NCBI GenBank assembly: GCA_963830495.1
Contig: CAWHMS010000003.1
Location: 310,001-374,000 of the forward strand
DNA: 64,000 bases
Reading direction: 5' to 3'
Source: CAWHMS01 sp963830495
Lineage (GTDB): Bacteria; Actinomycetota; Actinomycetes; Propionibacteriales; Nocardioidaceae
Below, in pieces: positions 1 through 8,044 of this stretch (the stretch's first letter is position 1; every line of letters begins with the position of its first letter). The notes beneath the pieces are model-generated. The model ran no database searches, was not told the origin of the DNA, and saw only the letters and a program-made list of their open reading frames with translations. The position numbers and the translations under genes were made by a program.

Positions 1-1069
1 GACCGATGACCCCGACGATCCCTGCGCGCGGCAGCGTGAACGACAGGTCGTGCATCAGCACCCGGTCCCCGAACGCCTTCCGCAGGTCGTCGGCCTCGAG
101 CACGACGTCGCCGAGGCGCGGACCCATGGGGATGTTGATCTCGGTCGCGTCGATCTTGCGGTTGCGCTCGGCCTCGGCGGCCATCTCCTCGTAGCGGGAG
201 AGGCGGGACTTGCTCTTGGCCTGCCGCGCCTTCGGGTTGGAGCGCACCCACTCCAGCTCCCGGTCCAGCATCTTGGCTCGCTTGGCGTCCTTGGCGCCTT
301 CGACCTTGAGCCGCTCCCTCTTGGTCTCCAGGTACGTCGAGTAGTTGCCCTCGTAGGGGTGGGTCCGGCCCCGGTCGAGCTCGAGGATCCAGCTGGCGAC
401 GTTGTCCAGGAAGTATCGATCGTGCGTCACCGCGAGCACCGCGCCGGGATATGCGGCCAGGTGGTTCTCGAGCCACTGCACCGACTCGGCGTCGAGGTGG
501 TTGGTCGGCTCGTCAAGCAGCAGCAGGTCGGGCTGCTGGAGCAGCAGCTTGCACAGCGCGACCCGACGTCGCTCTCCGCCGCTCAACGTGTCGACCAGCA
601 TGTCCGGCGGCGGGCACCGAAGAGCATCCATCGCCTGGTCGAGGCGGGAGTCGAGGTCCCACGCGCTGGCATGGTCGAGATCCGTCTGCAGCTCCCCCAT
701 CTCCGCCAGCAGCGTGTCGTAGTCCGCATCCGGATCGGCCAGCTCGGCAGAGATCTCGTTGTAGCGGTCGAGCTTGTCCTTGATGACGCCGACGGCCTCC
801 TCGACGTTCTCCAGCACGGTCTTGCCCTCGGTCAGCGGCGGCTCCTGCTGGAGCATCCCGACCGTGGCATCAGGATCGATGATGGCATCGCCGTTGGAGG
901 GGTGGTCGAGCCCGGCCATGATCTTGAGCAGGCTCGACTTCCCGGTCCCGTTGGGTCCGACGACGCCGATCTTGGCGCCGTGCAGGAAGGACAGGGTCAC
1001 GTTGTCGAGGACAACCTTGTCGCCGTGTGCTTTGCGCACGGTGCGAAGGGTGAAGACGTAGTCGGCCAT
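1..1069 (-). CDS. ettA: Energy-dependent translational throttle protein EttA (ABC-F), 3' end outside window
   Basis: ABC-F ATPase that binds the ribosomal E site and couples translation to the energy state. The reverse strand reads from ATG at 1069 (protein begins MADYVFTLR) to the left edge without a stop, about 356 residues. The first ATPase domain is complete: Walker A GPNGTGKSS near residue 37, signature LSGGERRRV, and Walker B LLLLDEPTNHLD. It is followed by the arm/linker with a basic KARQAKSKSR segment, then the start of the second nucleotide-binding domain. EttA proteins are about 555 aa, so roughly 200 residues lie outside. The gene follows the SSB gene on the same strand with a 51-bp gap, so they may be co-transcribed. 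Confidence 0.95.
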   Translation of the reverse strand, partial: MADYVFTLRTVRKAHGDKVVLDNVTLSFLHGAKIGVVGPNGTGKSSLLKIMAGLDHPSNGDAIIDPDATVGMLQQEPPLTEGKTVLENVEEAVGVIKDKLDRYNEISAELADPDADYDTLLAEMGELQTDLDHASAWDLDSRLDQAMDALRCPPPDMLVDTLSGGERRRVALCKLLLQQPDLLLLDEPTNHLDAESVQWLENHLAAYPGAVLAVTHDRYFLDNVASWILELDRGRTHPYEGNYSTYLETKRERLKVEGAKDAKRAKMLDRELEWVRSNPKARQAKSKSRLSRYEEMAAEAERNRKIDATEINIPMGPRLGDVVLEADDLRKAFGDRVLMHDLSFTLPRAGIVGVIG

Positions 1070-1120
1070 GACGTGGAAGCCTACGACCCCACCCCCTCCC
1101 CTCCCCAAATCGGCGACGGG

Positions 1121-1696
1121 TCAGGACGCTTCCTGCCATCGGCTCGCGCCAGGCTGCAGCGAGCCGTCTGTGACGTCAGGTCCGCCCCGCTGGGAGCCGG
1201 CCGCCGACGCGGCCGCGCTCGGCTCGACATCGCTGGGCTCGGACTCCGTCGGCTCGGCGTACATCTCCGCATCGCGCTCGATGTCGCGCAGCGCGGCGAT
1301 CGCGTCCTGCGACTCGTCGGAGACGGGCTCGGCCTGCCGGGGCGCCTTGACGAAGCTGCTGGTGCCGCGGCTCAGGTCATGGCCGACAGCCGTCGCCTCG
1401 AGCACGAATCGTGTGTTGCGGACGTCGTCCTTGGTCCACTGCTCGGTCTTGAGCCGTCCGACGACGATGACCGGGTCACCCCGCCGGACCGAGTCGCGCA
1501 CGTGGGCGGCCAACGACCGCCAGCATTGGACGGTGATCCAGCTGGTGGTGCCGTCGACGTACCCGCGCTGAGCGCGATCCCAACGGCGGGGGGTGCTGGC
1601 CAGCCGGAAGGTGCTCAGGTCGATCCCGGCACCCACCTTCCGGTGATCGACGTCGGTGCCGACGTGGCCGAGCATGTGCAGCACGGTCTCGGTCAT
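1121..1696 (-). CDS. ssb: Single-stranded DNA-binding protein (SSB paralogue)
   Basis: 191 aa. Residues 1-115 form the SSB OB-fold, seen in GHVGTDVD, FRLASTPRRWDR, WITVQCWRSLAAHV and GDPVIVVGRL. The rest is a long acidic, low-complexity tail (SEPSDVEPSAAASAAG) lacking the acidic tip MDFDDDIPF typical of replicative SSB. It is probably a secondary SSB rather than the replication one, which usually sits with rpsF/rpsR; this is inference. A GGAGGA-type ribosome site lies just upstream of ATG 1696. It lies upstream of ettA in the same direction. Confidence 0.9.
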   Translation of the reverse strand: MTETVLHMLGHVGTDVDHRKVGAGIDLSTFRLASTPRRWDRAQRGYVDGTTSWITVQCWRSLAAHVRDSVRRGDPVIVVGRLKTEQWTKDDVRNTRFVLEATAVGHDLSRGTSSFVKAPRQAEPVSDESQDAIAALRDIERDAEMYAEPTESEPSDVEPSAAASAAGSQRGGPDVTDGSLQPGASRWQEAS

Positions 1697-1849
1697 GGGT
1701 CTCCTCCTGTGATGTGAACGGGAGGCTTAGGCTCGCGCGTCGTACGACGCCGGACGGGCACGCATCGAGATCTGGGCACAACACCCGCGGCAGATCGGGG
1801 CTGTGGAGCGTGGCGCGTGCCACGCCTCGCCACGCCTCGCCTCGCGGAA

Positions 1850-1893
1850 GGATCCGACCCACGACCAGCAAGGGCCAGCTCACGGTCGGATCC
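1850..1893. repeat. Perfect 10-bp inverted repeat downstream of the GTPase pair
   Basis: GGATCCGACC at 1850-1859 is mirrored exactly by GGTCGGATCC at 1884-1893 with a 24-nt loop. It lies just beyond the stop of the 1939-3603 gene (minus strand) and before the SSB gene. It could act as a transcription terminator for the GTPase operon, but there is no T-run, so this is inference. Confidence 0.5.
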
Positions 1894-1938
1894 ATGCCGG
1901 AGTGCGAGGCGAGTACACCCCCAGGATGCTGCGTGACG

Positions 1939-3603
1939 TCAGCGGCGCAAGGCGACGCGGATGCCGTCGCGGCAGCGGGTGTAGGCATCGAGCTCGACTC
2001 TCATCGGCTCGATCACGAGCTCGTCGACCACGGTGCTGATCGAGTCGCGCAGCCGCGCCCTCGCCCGTCGGGCTCTGCGCTTCGCGGACCAGCGGGCCGC
2101 CAGACGGCAGCCCACCGCCAACAGAACACCCAGCACGATCCCACCGAGCAGCATCGCGGTAGGCACCGGTACGCCCCGCCAGTCGACCGTCTCCGGCTCG
2201 GGCAGCCGAAGGTAGGAGAACACCGCGAGCGCTGCCAGCCACAGCCCTCCCACCACGGCCGCGGCGAACAGCATCCACTGGAGCGCGCGGACCGTCGCCC
2301 ACCACCACGGGTCCTTCGCGACACCGAGGTCGGTGCGCGCCACCGCGACGTCCAGTGCGTCGGTCAGGTCAACGACGCGCGACAGGGAAGCCGCGCGCAC
2401 CGCCGAGGCCCACGGCCGGGAAATCCCGCTGGTGACCGCGGTCGTCGTGGTGCGGACGGCGGAGTCGACCCTGGCGCGTTGCGCGTGCGTCGGCTCCGGC
2501 ATCGAGCTGCGTGCCACCCTGATCCCGGCCAGCTCGTCCGCCGTCGCTGAGCCACCAGAAAGATGCAGCCGGCGCAACGGGTCGGGCCGCAGCCTGGACA
2601 GCCACCTGGTCAACGGCCAGCCGGTGGCCCGCCGGGCGCGCAGCTTCGTCGAGGACTCGATCGCCTTGACCGCCACGGGGACGCCGGCCGCATCGGCGCA
2701 GGCATCGAGCAGGTCACCGCGCTCGGCATCGAGGTCGCCGGGGTCGGCCGTCCCGGTCTGCTGCGCCAGCCGCGCCGCAGCGGTCCTGATGTCGGCGGCG
2801 AGCCGCTCTCGAGAAGACTTCTTCTGTGCGACCCGTGCGATGACCGCAGAGCGCAACTCGTCGAGTCCGTCGCCCTGGGTGGCGGAGGTGGCGTGCACCT
2901 CCACTCCGTCGAGCCCGTCGAGGGCCAGCAGCCGCTTGACGTCGGTGAGCGCTGTCCCGACCGAGTCCGGCGGCATCAGATCAACCTGGTTGAGCACGAT
3001 CATCACCACGTCGACGTGCGACGACATCGGCTTCAGGAAGCGATCGTGGAGCGCTGCGTCGGCATACTTCTGTGGATCGAGCACCCAGATCAGTACGTCG
3101 GCGAGCTTCACCAGCCGGTCGACCTCGAGGTGGTGGGACACTTCGGTCGAGTCGTGGTCGGGCAGGTCGAGCAGCACCAGACCCTCGAGCTCCCGATCAG
3201 GCGAGGCCTCGTCCAAGAGCCCGGCCCGATGGGTCTGGTGCCGCTGCGGAATGCCCAGCCAGTCGAGCAGCTCGGTCGCCCCCTCCGGCCCCCAGGCGCA
3301 GGCCAAGGTCCACGACGTGGTCGGACGTCGTGCGCCGGTCGCCGCGAGGTCCAGGCCCACCAGGGCGTTGAAGAGCGACGACTTGCCCGAGCCGGTGGCG
3401 CCGGCCAGGGCGACCACCGTGTGCTCGCTGCTCAGCCGGAGCCGGCCTCCCGCGCGCTCGACGACTGCGGTCGAGTCGGCCACCAACGTGTCGTCGAGGC
3501 GGCCGCGTGCCGCGTCGACCGCCTGGTCGAGCCCGGCCAGCCGGTCGACGACATCTGAGGGACGGCCGGAAACCTTGCGCAGTGTGTCGACGACCGCGCT
3601 CAT
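1939..3603 (-). CDS. Dynamin-like GTPase with C-terminal membrane hairpin (second of pair)
   Basis: 554 aa. G1 P-loop GATGSGKSS sits at residues 68-76, a G3-type DLPDHD at 146-151, and G4 NQVD at 205-208, so GTP binding is well supported. Two hydrophobic segments near residues 430-450 and 470-495 (around MLFAAAVVGGLWLAALAVF and MLLGGIVLGVLLAVG) make a membrane hairpin, followed by a basic tail. Its start overlaps the end of the upstream GTPase gene by 4 bp (ATGA), implying translational coupling and probably a hetero-oligomer. Actinobacterial paired GTPases such as the DynA/DynB dynamins of Streptomyces have this arrangement. The equivalence is inferred from layout, not sequence identity. Confidence 0.85.
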   Translation of the reverse strand: MSAVVDTLRKVSGRPSDVVDRLAGLDQAVDAARGRLDDTLVADSTAVVERAGGRLRLSSEHTVVALAGATGSGKSSLFNALVGLDLAATGARRPTTSWTLACAWGPEGATELLDWLGIPQRHQTHRAGLLDEASPDRELEGLVLLDLPDHDSTEVSHHLEVDRLVKLADVLIWVLDPQKYADAALHDRFLKPMSSHVDVVMIVLNQVDLMPPDSVGTALTDVKRLLALDGLDGVEVHATSATQGDGLDELRSAVIARVAQKKSSRERLAADIRTAAARLAQQTGTADPGDLDAERGDLLDACADAAGVPVAVKAIESSTKLRARRATGWPLTRWLSRLRPDPLRRLHLSGGSATADELAGIRVARSSMPEPTHAQRARVDSAVRTTTTAVTSGISRPWASAVRAASLSRVVDLTDALDVAVARTDLGVAKDPWWWATVRALQWMLFAAAVVGGLWLAALAVFSYLRLPEPETVDWRGVPVPTAMLLGGIVLGVLLAVGCRLAARWSAKRRARRARARLRDSISTVVDELVIEPMRVELDAYTRCRDGIRVALRR

Positions 3604-5318
3604 GAGGCTTCGAGTGCCCAGCGGGCGTCGTCGAGGTCGCGGGCGTAGTCCCGAAGCTGGGATGCAGCCCCCGGCTCCACCGCCTGTCGGTCGAGCAGCT
3701 CGATGTAGCGTCCACTCTCGATCAGCCAGAGGGCGTGCACCCGTTGGTGGAGATCGCGCTGTGCTGCTTCGACCAGTCGCCGCACGGCCTGGTCGCCGAA
3801 GACCGCCTCGAGCAGCTTTTGCGCGACCACCGCCGTACCCCCGGCGACTCCGACCTCACCACCTGTCAATCCGCCGGTGCCGGCGAAGATCACGATCATG
3901 AGGGCGACGCCGAGACCGTTGACGCCGTACGCGAGGAAGCGAGCGGTGCTCCGCTTGTCGGCACCTTCGGTGCGCACCAGGTCGAGGATCCCCCCTTGCC
4001 AGTCCCGCACGGCGCGCTCGACCAAGGGGCGGAGATCGCGCGATGCCCGGTCGATGTCGCCGGGACCCTCCTCGAGCAGCTGCTCGCCGGCGGGCAGCGC
4101 CCGCCACGCAACCGCAGTGCGCTCCGCCGCTGCTTCGGCATGCTCGATGATGAGCGTCTCGAGCTCGGACTCCACGGCAACGGTCACTCGCTGCGCCGGC
4201 TGCGGCCGGCCGCGCAGAGAGTTGAGAAGGCGGTCCCGGATGCGTCCGACGCGATCCTCCAGACCGCGGAGGAGATCACCGGTGCCGACGAACTCCTGCC
4301 ACCGCGCCAGGACCTCGCCGCGCAGCATCGTGCCGTCCCTGGTTGCCTCCGACACGGCTTGCAGGGAGACGGCGTACGACGCCTCGACGGCTTGTCGCAG
4401 CCGGCCGGCAACCTCTTCCTGGATCGCGAGCCCGTCTGCGACGACGTGCGTGCGTCGGCTGAGCGAGGCCACCGCGCCGTCGAGAGTCTTGCGTACGACG
4501 TCCATCCGCGCGGCTTCGTCTGCGGCCAGTGATTCGAGCCACTGCCGGATCGCGCCGACCGTGTTCGGCGGCAGCAGCCCCTGGCCGTCGACCTGAGACT
4601 CCGGCACGCTGAACAGCGGCGCATCGCCCAGGCCGCGGGAGGTCATCATCCGGGCGAGGTGACTGCTCACCTCGCGCACGGCCGAGGGCGTCGTGCGGTC
4701 GAGCACCACGGCGACCGCCGTACTGCGCTCGACCGCAAGCTTCAGGTACTCCCACGGAACCTGGTCGGCGTAGCGCGCTGCCGACGTCACGAACAGCCAC
4801 AGGTCTGCGGCTGCCAGCAGCTGTGCGGCCAGGGCCCGGTTGCGCTCCTCCACCGAGTCGACGTCGGGAGCATCCAGGATCGCCAAGCCAGCAGGCAGTC
4901 GGATCGTGGCGACGAGCTGTAGCGCGCGCTGGTCACCCGTGGCGCGCTCGGTGCGCTCGAGTTCGGGAAGCAGCCGATCGGCGGAGAACCAGTGGGTGTC
5001 GTCAGGATGGTGCACGAGCACGGGCGACCGGGTCGTCGGCCGGAGTACGCCGACCTCGCTGACACGCTCACCGACCAGGGTGTTGACGAGCGTTGACTTG
5101 CCTGACCCGGTCGAGCCGCCGACGACGCACAACAGCGGAGCCTCGATCTGCACCAGTCGCGGCACCACGTAGTCGTCGAGCTGCTTGATCAGCCCGGATC
5201 GCTCGTCGCGTGCCTCGGCAGCTCCACCGGCAGCGAGCGGCAGATCCTGGTCGATCAGCCCCTGCCGGAGCCGGACGACGGCGCCGAGCAACTCGGTCGG
5301 CGGACTCGTGTCGCTCAA
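3600..5318 (-). CDS. Dynamin-like GTPase (first of pair)
   Basis: 572 aa. G1 GGSTGSGKST sits at residues 67-76 and G3-like DAPDVDS at 149-155. At the G4 position there is LDRTT (206-210) instead of N/TKxD, so guanine specificity may be relaxed or set differently. A glycine-rich hydrophobic region near residues 470-510 (YGVNGLGVALMIVIFAG) is probably membrane-embedded. The C-terminus is rich in charged helices. It is the first gene of a two-gene unit with the overlapping 1939-3603 GTPase. Likely role: membrane remodelling or division-related scaffolding, inferred from the dynamin-like architecture. Confidence 0.85.
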   Translation of the reverse strand: MSDTSPPTELLGAVVRLRQGLIDQDLPLAAGGAAEARDERSGLIKQLDDYVVPRLVQIEAPLLCVVGGSTGSGKSTLVNTLVGERVSEVGVLRPTTRSPVLVHHPDDTHWFSADRLLPELERTERATGDQRALQLVATIRLPAGLAILDAPDVDSVEERNRALAAQLLAAADLWLFVTSAARYADQVPWEYLKLAVERSTAVAVVLDRTTPSAVREVSSHLARMMTSRGLGDAPLFSVPESQVDGQGLLPPNTVGAIRQWLESLAADEAARMDVVRKTLDGAVASLSRRTHVVADGLAIQEEVAGRLRQAVEASYAVSLQAVSEATRDGTMLRGEVLARWQEFVGTGDLLRGLEDRVGRIRDRLLNSLRGRPQPAQRVTVAVESELETLIIEHAEAAAERTAVAWRALPAGEQLLEEGPGDIDRASRDLRPLVERAVRDWQGGILDLVRTEGADKRSTARFLAYGVNGLGVALMIVIFAGTGGLTGGEVGVAGGTAVVAQKLLEAVFGDQAVRRLVEAAQRDLHQRVHALWLIESGRYIELLDRQAVEPGAASQLRDYARDLDDARWALEAS

Positions 5319-5379
5319 GCGCAGCTCCTGGTGGACTGACGGCCGCCCCGGATCGGGCGGGTCAGCAAAGATTCTATGG

Positions 5380-6597
5380 CTACCAGCTCGAGGCCGCGGT
5401 CGGGCGCGGCACCGCGTCAGCCCCGGTGAGTCCCGGCAGGACGACCTGGGAGCGCAGCAGACGGAACCGGTCGACCAGCTCGCGCTCCCGCTGCCGTTCG
5501 GATGCGCCAGCGACTCCGCGCACCATCCGGTCGCGCAGCAGCCCGAGCTCGACCCCGCAGCGCTGGAACTCCCGCACGGTACGACGTGGGGACTTGCCCA
5601 GCTTCCGCGCCCCGCGGCGGGCGGCTCGACGGGCGCGTGGCTCCACGACGAACGGGACGTGCGCGGCCTTGATCCAGCCGTAGGCCGTGTAGTCGTGGAG
5701 CCTTGCCGCGATCACTTGTCTGTCGGCCCGGCGCGCGATCACCACGACGACCACGGTCGCCGCCAGGGTCGGGAGGAGGATGGCGACGTACGACGCCGAC
5801 AGCGCACGCGGCGAGGCGGACAACGACGCGACGGCGTTGTAACCCATGTGCAGCAAGGCCGCCACGCTGAAGCCGATCGCCGGTCCGAGAATGCGAACGC
5901 CGACGTGTCGGTAGCGCACCACGAGCCCAACCCCGAAGCCGGTGCACATGGTGAACATCGGGTGCACGAAGCAGGCCTTGACGCCGCGCCAGATGAAGAG
6001 CTGGTCGAAGCCGCCGCTCCAGGTGAAGAGCTTGTCGTCCTGGAACTGCAGGAACTGCCCGTAGTACAGGACATTCTCCGTCACCGCGAAGCCGAGGCCG
6101 GCCAGGCCGCCCAGCACCACTCCCGCTGTGACGCCGTTGAACAGGTGCCGACGCCATACGACGAGAGCGAAGACGATGAATGCCTTGGTGGCCTCCTCTG
6201 TCCAGGGCGCCACGAACACTGCGCTGCGGGCACTGATGGTCTGCGCGTCACCGACGAGCCCAGCCAGCCACTGGTTGAGGTGCAGCGAGATGAGTGTCGC
6301 CGCGAGCCCGCCCCACAGGGTGGCCACCGCGAGAGTCCACCGCGGCTCGGGATTCGTCTGGTTGAGCCACCAGAGCACTCCCCCAAGGACCGGAACGGGC
6401 GCGAGCGCGAAGAGCACGGCGTAGCCGAAGGCGGTCAGACCCATCGCGTCGTCGAACTCGCGATAGAGCAGCAACGCGCACGCCGCCGCAGCCGACACGA
6501 CGACGGTGGTCATGGCCCAGGGCAGCAGCTGGTCTCGGCGGCTGCGGGCAGAGGCCGGCGGCGCCGCGGGAGGCTCGACGGCCGTCAGCGTCGTCAC
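5380..6597 (-). CDS. PrsW-family intramembrane metalloprotease
   Basis: 405 aa with about eight hydrophobic segments. The family's metal/catalytic signature is present: EEATK at residues 134-138, ENVLYY at 174-179, a membrane histidine in VHPMF (H212) and another in LLHMGYN (H250). PrsW cleaves anti-sigma factors in Bacillus; the substrate here is unknown. The basic C-terminal 100 residues (RARRAARRGARK) are cytoplasmic and not part of the fold. It is encoded 61 bp upstream of the GTPase pair on the same strand. Confidence 0.88.
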   Translation of the reverse strand: MTTLTAVEPPAAPPASARSRRDQLLPWAMTTVVVSAAAACALLLYREFDDAMGLTAFGYAVLFALAPVPVLGGVLWWLNQTNPEPRWTLAVATLWGGLAATLISLHLNQWLAGLVGDAQTISARSAVFVAPWTEEATKAFIVFALVVWRRHLFNGVTAGVVLGGLAGLGFAVTENVLYYGQFLQFQDDKLFTWSGGFDQLFIWRGVKACFVHPMFTMCTGFGVGLVVRYRHVGVRILGPAIGFSVAALLHMGYNAVASLSASPRALSASYVAILLPTLAATVVVVVIARRADRQVIAARLHDYTAYGWIKAAHVPFVVEPRARRAARRGARKLGKSPRRTVREFQRCGVELGLLRDRMVRGVAGASERQRERELVDRFRLLRSQVVLPGLTGADAVPRPTAASSW

Positions 6598-6732
6598 GTT
6601 GCGAGGCTACCCGGGCGGCGTCATCGTCGAGATGTCATCGCCACTGCCCCGACTGGGCGTTTGCCCCGGCCGGGCGTTCGCGCGCCGGACGTCGTACGCC
6701 GGGAGTCGGGCGGCCGAACCGGCAGCATTCAC

Positions 6733-6803
6733 GCGTTCGCAGCTCAGCTGGGAGCAGTGAACTCCTCGTTCACCGGTCGGAGGTGCGAATCTGCCGGTGC
6801 TCC
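6733..6803 (+). pseudogene. Degenerate tRNA-Arg-like sequence
   Basis: It aligns along its whole length with the intact tRNA-Arg at 7345-7418. Shared parts are the start GCGTTCG, the D-arm GCTCAGCTGG..GAGC (with two bases missing in the D-loop), an anticodon stem GTGAA/TTCAC around loop CTCCTCG (would read CCT, Arg), and a T-arm remnant GTGCGAATC. The 5' acceptor strand GCGTTCG cannot pair with the 3' side, and the T-stem is broken, so it is unlikely to be functional. It is either an old duplicate of the neighbouring tRNA or a decayed tRNA-Arg(CCT). Confidence 0.55.
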
Positions 6804-6816
6804 GATGTGATCTCGC

Positions 6817-6873
6817 CGAGTGGCGGGAAACCGTCGTCGAAGCAGCCGCGAAACAGCGTTCTCCCGCCACTCG
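6817..6873. repeat. Perfect 12-bp inverted repeat with 33-nt loop
   Basis: CGAGTGGCGGGA at 6817-6828 is matched by TCCCGCCACTCG at 6862-6873. No T-run follows. Its role is unknown: possible relic of a mobile-element end, or an RNA hairpin. Confidence 0.6.
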
Positions 6874-7002
6874 ACACTCTGTGGGAGGACACCAAGCAAC
6901 GATCTCGGCGTTCAGAAGGCCGTGGGTTCTGCCAAGGCAATCGGCGGATCGAGATCCGGCGCCAGGCGGGCCTTACCCGGGCAGTCGGCCGCCTTATGTG
7001 CT

Positions 7003-7022
7003 TATACTTAAGTAACTTACTT
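7003..7022 (+). promoter_or_regulatory. Putative promoter -10 and operator for the small membrane protein gene
   Basis: An AT-rich island in GC-rich surroundings. TATACT at 7003-7008 fits a -10 box. Overlapping it, AAGTAA-C-TTACTT (7010-7022) is a perfect 6-bp inverted repeat around one base, in the right place for a repressor operator. I see no good -35. Confidence 0.45.
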
Positions 7023-7047
7023 TGTTTACTGATCTGGAGGTTCCTGA

Positions 7048-7218
7048 GTGGAAGGTGAGCACCAGCACCGGCAGACTGGTAGCACGGCTGCCACCGTGTA
7101 TGTCTGGCTGCTCTTCCTCTGCGTGGCCATCCTCGTCCTGGCCGAGCAGTTCCATCAGCTCCCCGCCGCCTGCGTGGCCGGCGCTGTCGCGTGGTTCATC
7201 GTGACGCGAGCCCGCTGA
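7048..7218 (+). CDS. Small two-helix membrane protein
   Basis: A 56-aa reading frame starting with GTG at 7048. A consensus GGAGG (7036-7040) sits 7 nt upstream, and an AT-rich promoter-like stretch precedes that. The protein has a short polar N-terminus (VEGEHQHRQTG), a hydrophobic helix at residues 17-32 (VYVWLLFLCVAILVLA), a short turn with FHQLP, a second hydrophobic stretch at 40-52, and a basic end TRAR. I do not recognise the family. The clean ribosome site, promoter and topology make it likely real despite its size. It lies between the pseudo-tRNA and tRNA-Arg. Confidence 0.6.
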   Translation: MEGEHQHRQTGSTAATVYVWLLFLCVAILVLAEQFHQLPAACVAGAVAWFIVTRAR

Positions 7219-7344
7219 GCCAGAGCGCCACCTGCCGTTGGGTGTCCGACGGCATACCAGCGGATCTCGGACCCAAGCGCGACGCTCGGCTGCCAGATCG
7301 TGCGGCACAATGTCGCCGTGGGCCCCCCTCGGCGGCACCACGGC

Positions 7345-7418
7345 GCGCTCGTAGCTCAGCTGGATAGAGCAGTGGACTTCTAATCCACCGGTCGCAGGTT
7401 CGAATCCTGCCGGGCGCA
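7345..7418 (+). tRNA. tRNA-Arg(TCT)
   Basis: Full cloverleaf. Acceptor GCGCTCG pairs with CGGGCGC (7411-7417) and the discriminator is A7418. D-stem is GCTC/GAGC, anticodon stem GTGGA/TCCAC with loop CTTCTAA (anticodon TCT), and T-arm GCAGG-TTCGAAT-CCTGC. CCA is not encoded. Its 3' half is the left attachment site of the 7377-13331 island; because the repeat restores the 3' end, the tRNA stays intact. Confidence 0.95.
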
Positions 7419-7419
7419 C
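7377..7419 (+). repeat. Left attachment site (attL) of tRNA-Arg island
   Basis: 43 bp from the anticodon loop (CTTCTAATCC) to the base after the discriminator, identical to 13289-13331. Confidence 0.85.
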
Positions 7420-7469
7420 CCACTTCACCTGCGGAAAGGTGGTCGGGCCCTTCATTGCAAGCCTCGCCC

Positions 7470-7489
7470 GTACTACCCCGGTACTACGG
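7470..7489 (+). repeat. Paired GTACTAC motif at left island end
   Basis: GTACTACCCCGGTACTACGG: two GTACTAC units 11 bp apart, 51 bp inside the left repeat. It matches the motif at 13127-13146 with one difference. It could be an arm-type integrase or excisionase binding site. Confidence 0.5.
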
Positions 7490-7512
7490 AACGCCGCGTT
7501 TCACGCGTCGGG

Positions 7513-7836
7513 TCACCACGGGCCACGCCGGTCACTCAGGCTCGTCGCCCAGCCATACGACGGGAGGCTGCGGATGGTGTCCGCGCCGGCGTCCAGCCCC
7601 TTCCGGTCCAGCTCCTTGCGGAGCCTGATGATCTGGTCCTCGATCTCCGCGGCCACCGCGCGGGGGTTGCTGTGCGGGCGTCGGGAGCGGGGCCGGTAGG
7701 CGGCCTCGCCCTCGGCCCGATAGCGGGCCACCAGCCGATGCACCCACTGCCGGGAGACGTCGTAGTCGCGGGCGACGTCGCTCTTGGAGCGTCCCTCGAC
7801 GACGACCGCTGTGATGATGAGTCGGGCCTTGGAAAT
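7513..7836 (-). pseudogene. IS481-family transposase N-terminal fragment
   Basis: About 107 codons read ISKARLIITAVVVEGRSKSD and continue through a helix-turn-helix (SDVARDYDVSRQWVHRLVAR) and the RPRSRRPHSNPRA linker typical of IS481-type transposases. The catalytic DDE core is absent: the frame ends after DTIRSLPSYGWATS at a stop. The expected ATG start is ATT here. No downstream inverted repeat was found. It is a dead fragment just inside the island's left end. Confidence 0.7.
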
Positions 7837-8044
7837 GGCGCACCTCCGCCGCACAGGGGTGTCAACTATGTCCCGGGACAGGTGCAACCGATGTCCTGGA
7901 ACCAGACAGCAACCGCTGCCACACATAGGCAGCGGCATTCTCCACGAGTTCTCCATAGTTTCTCCAAGGTCTCGGATACGTCCCACGGCACAGTCATGAC
8001 GTCAACGACGGAGCGTCCGTCGGCGTGACGACGGGAGACGGACT

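Larger units (their letters stand above)
6598..7002. other. Intergenic region without an intact gene
   Basis: About 400 bases between the PrsW gene and the small membrane protein gene. It contains a decayed tRNA-like sequence (6733-6803) and a 12-bp inverted repeat (6817-6873). No frame shows convincing coding character. Confidence 0.6.

Noticed and set aside
50..1717. Long plus-strand frame of about 555 codons
   Set aside because: Shadow of ettA and ssb on the other strand; composition is that of antisense GC-rich DNA.
2333..3901. Long plus-strand Ser/Arg-rich frame
   Set aside because: Antisense to the two GTPase genes, whose motifs are clear.
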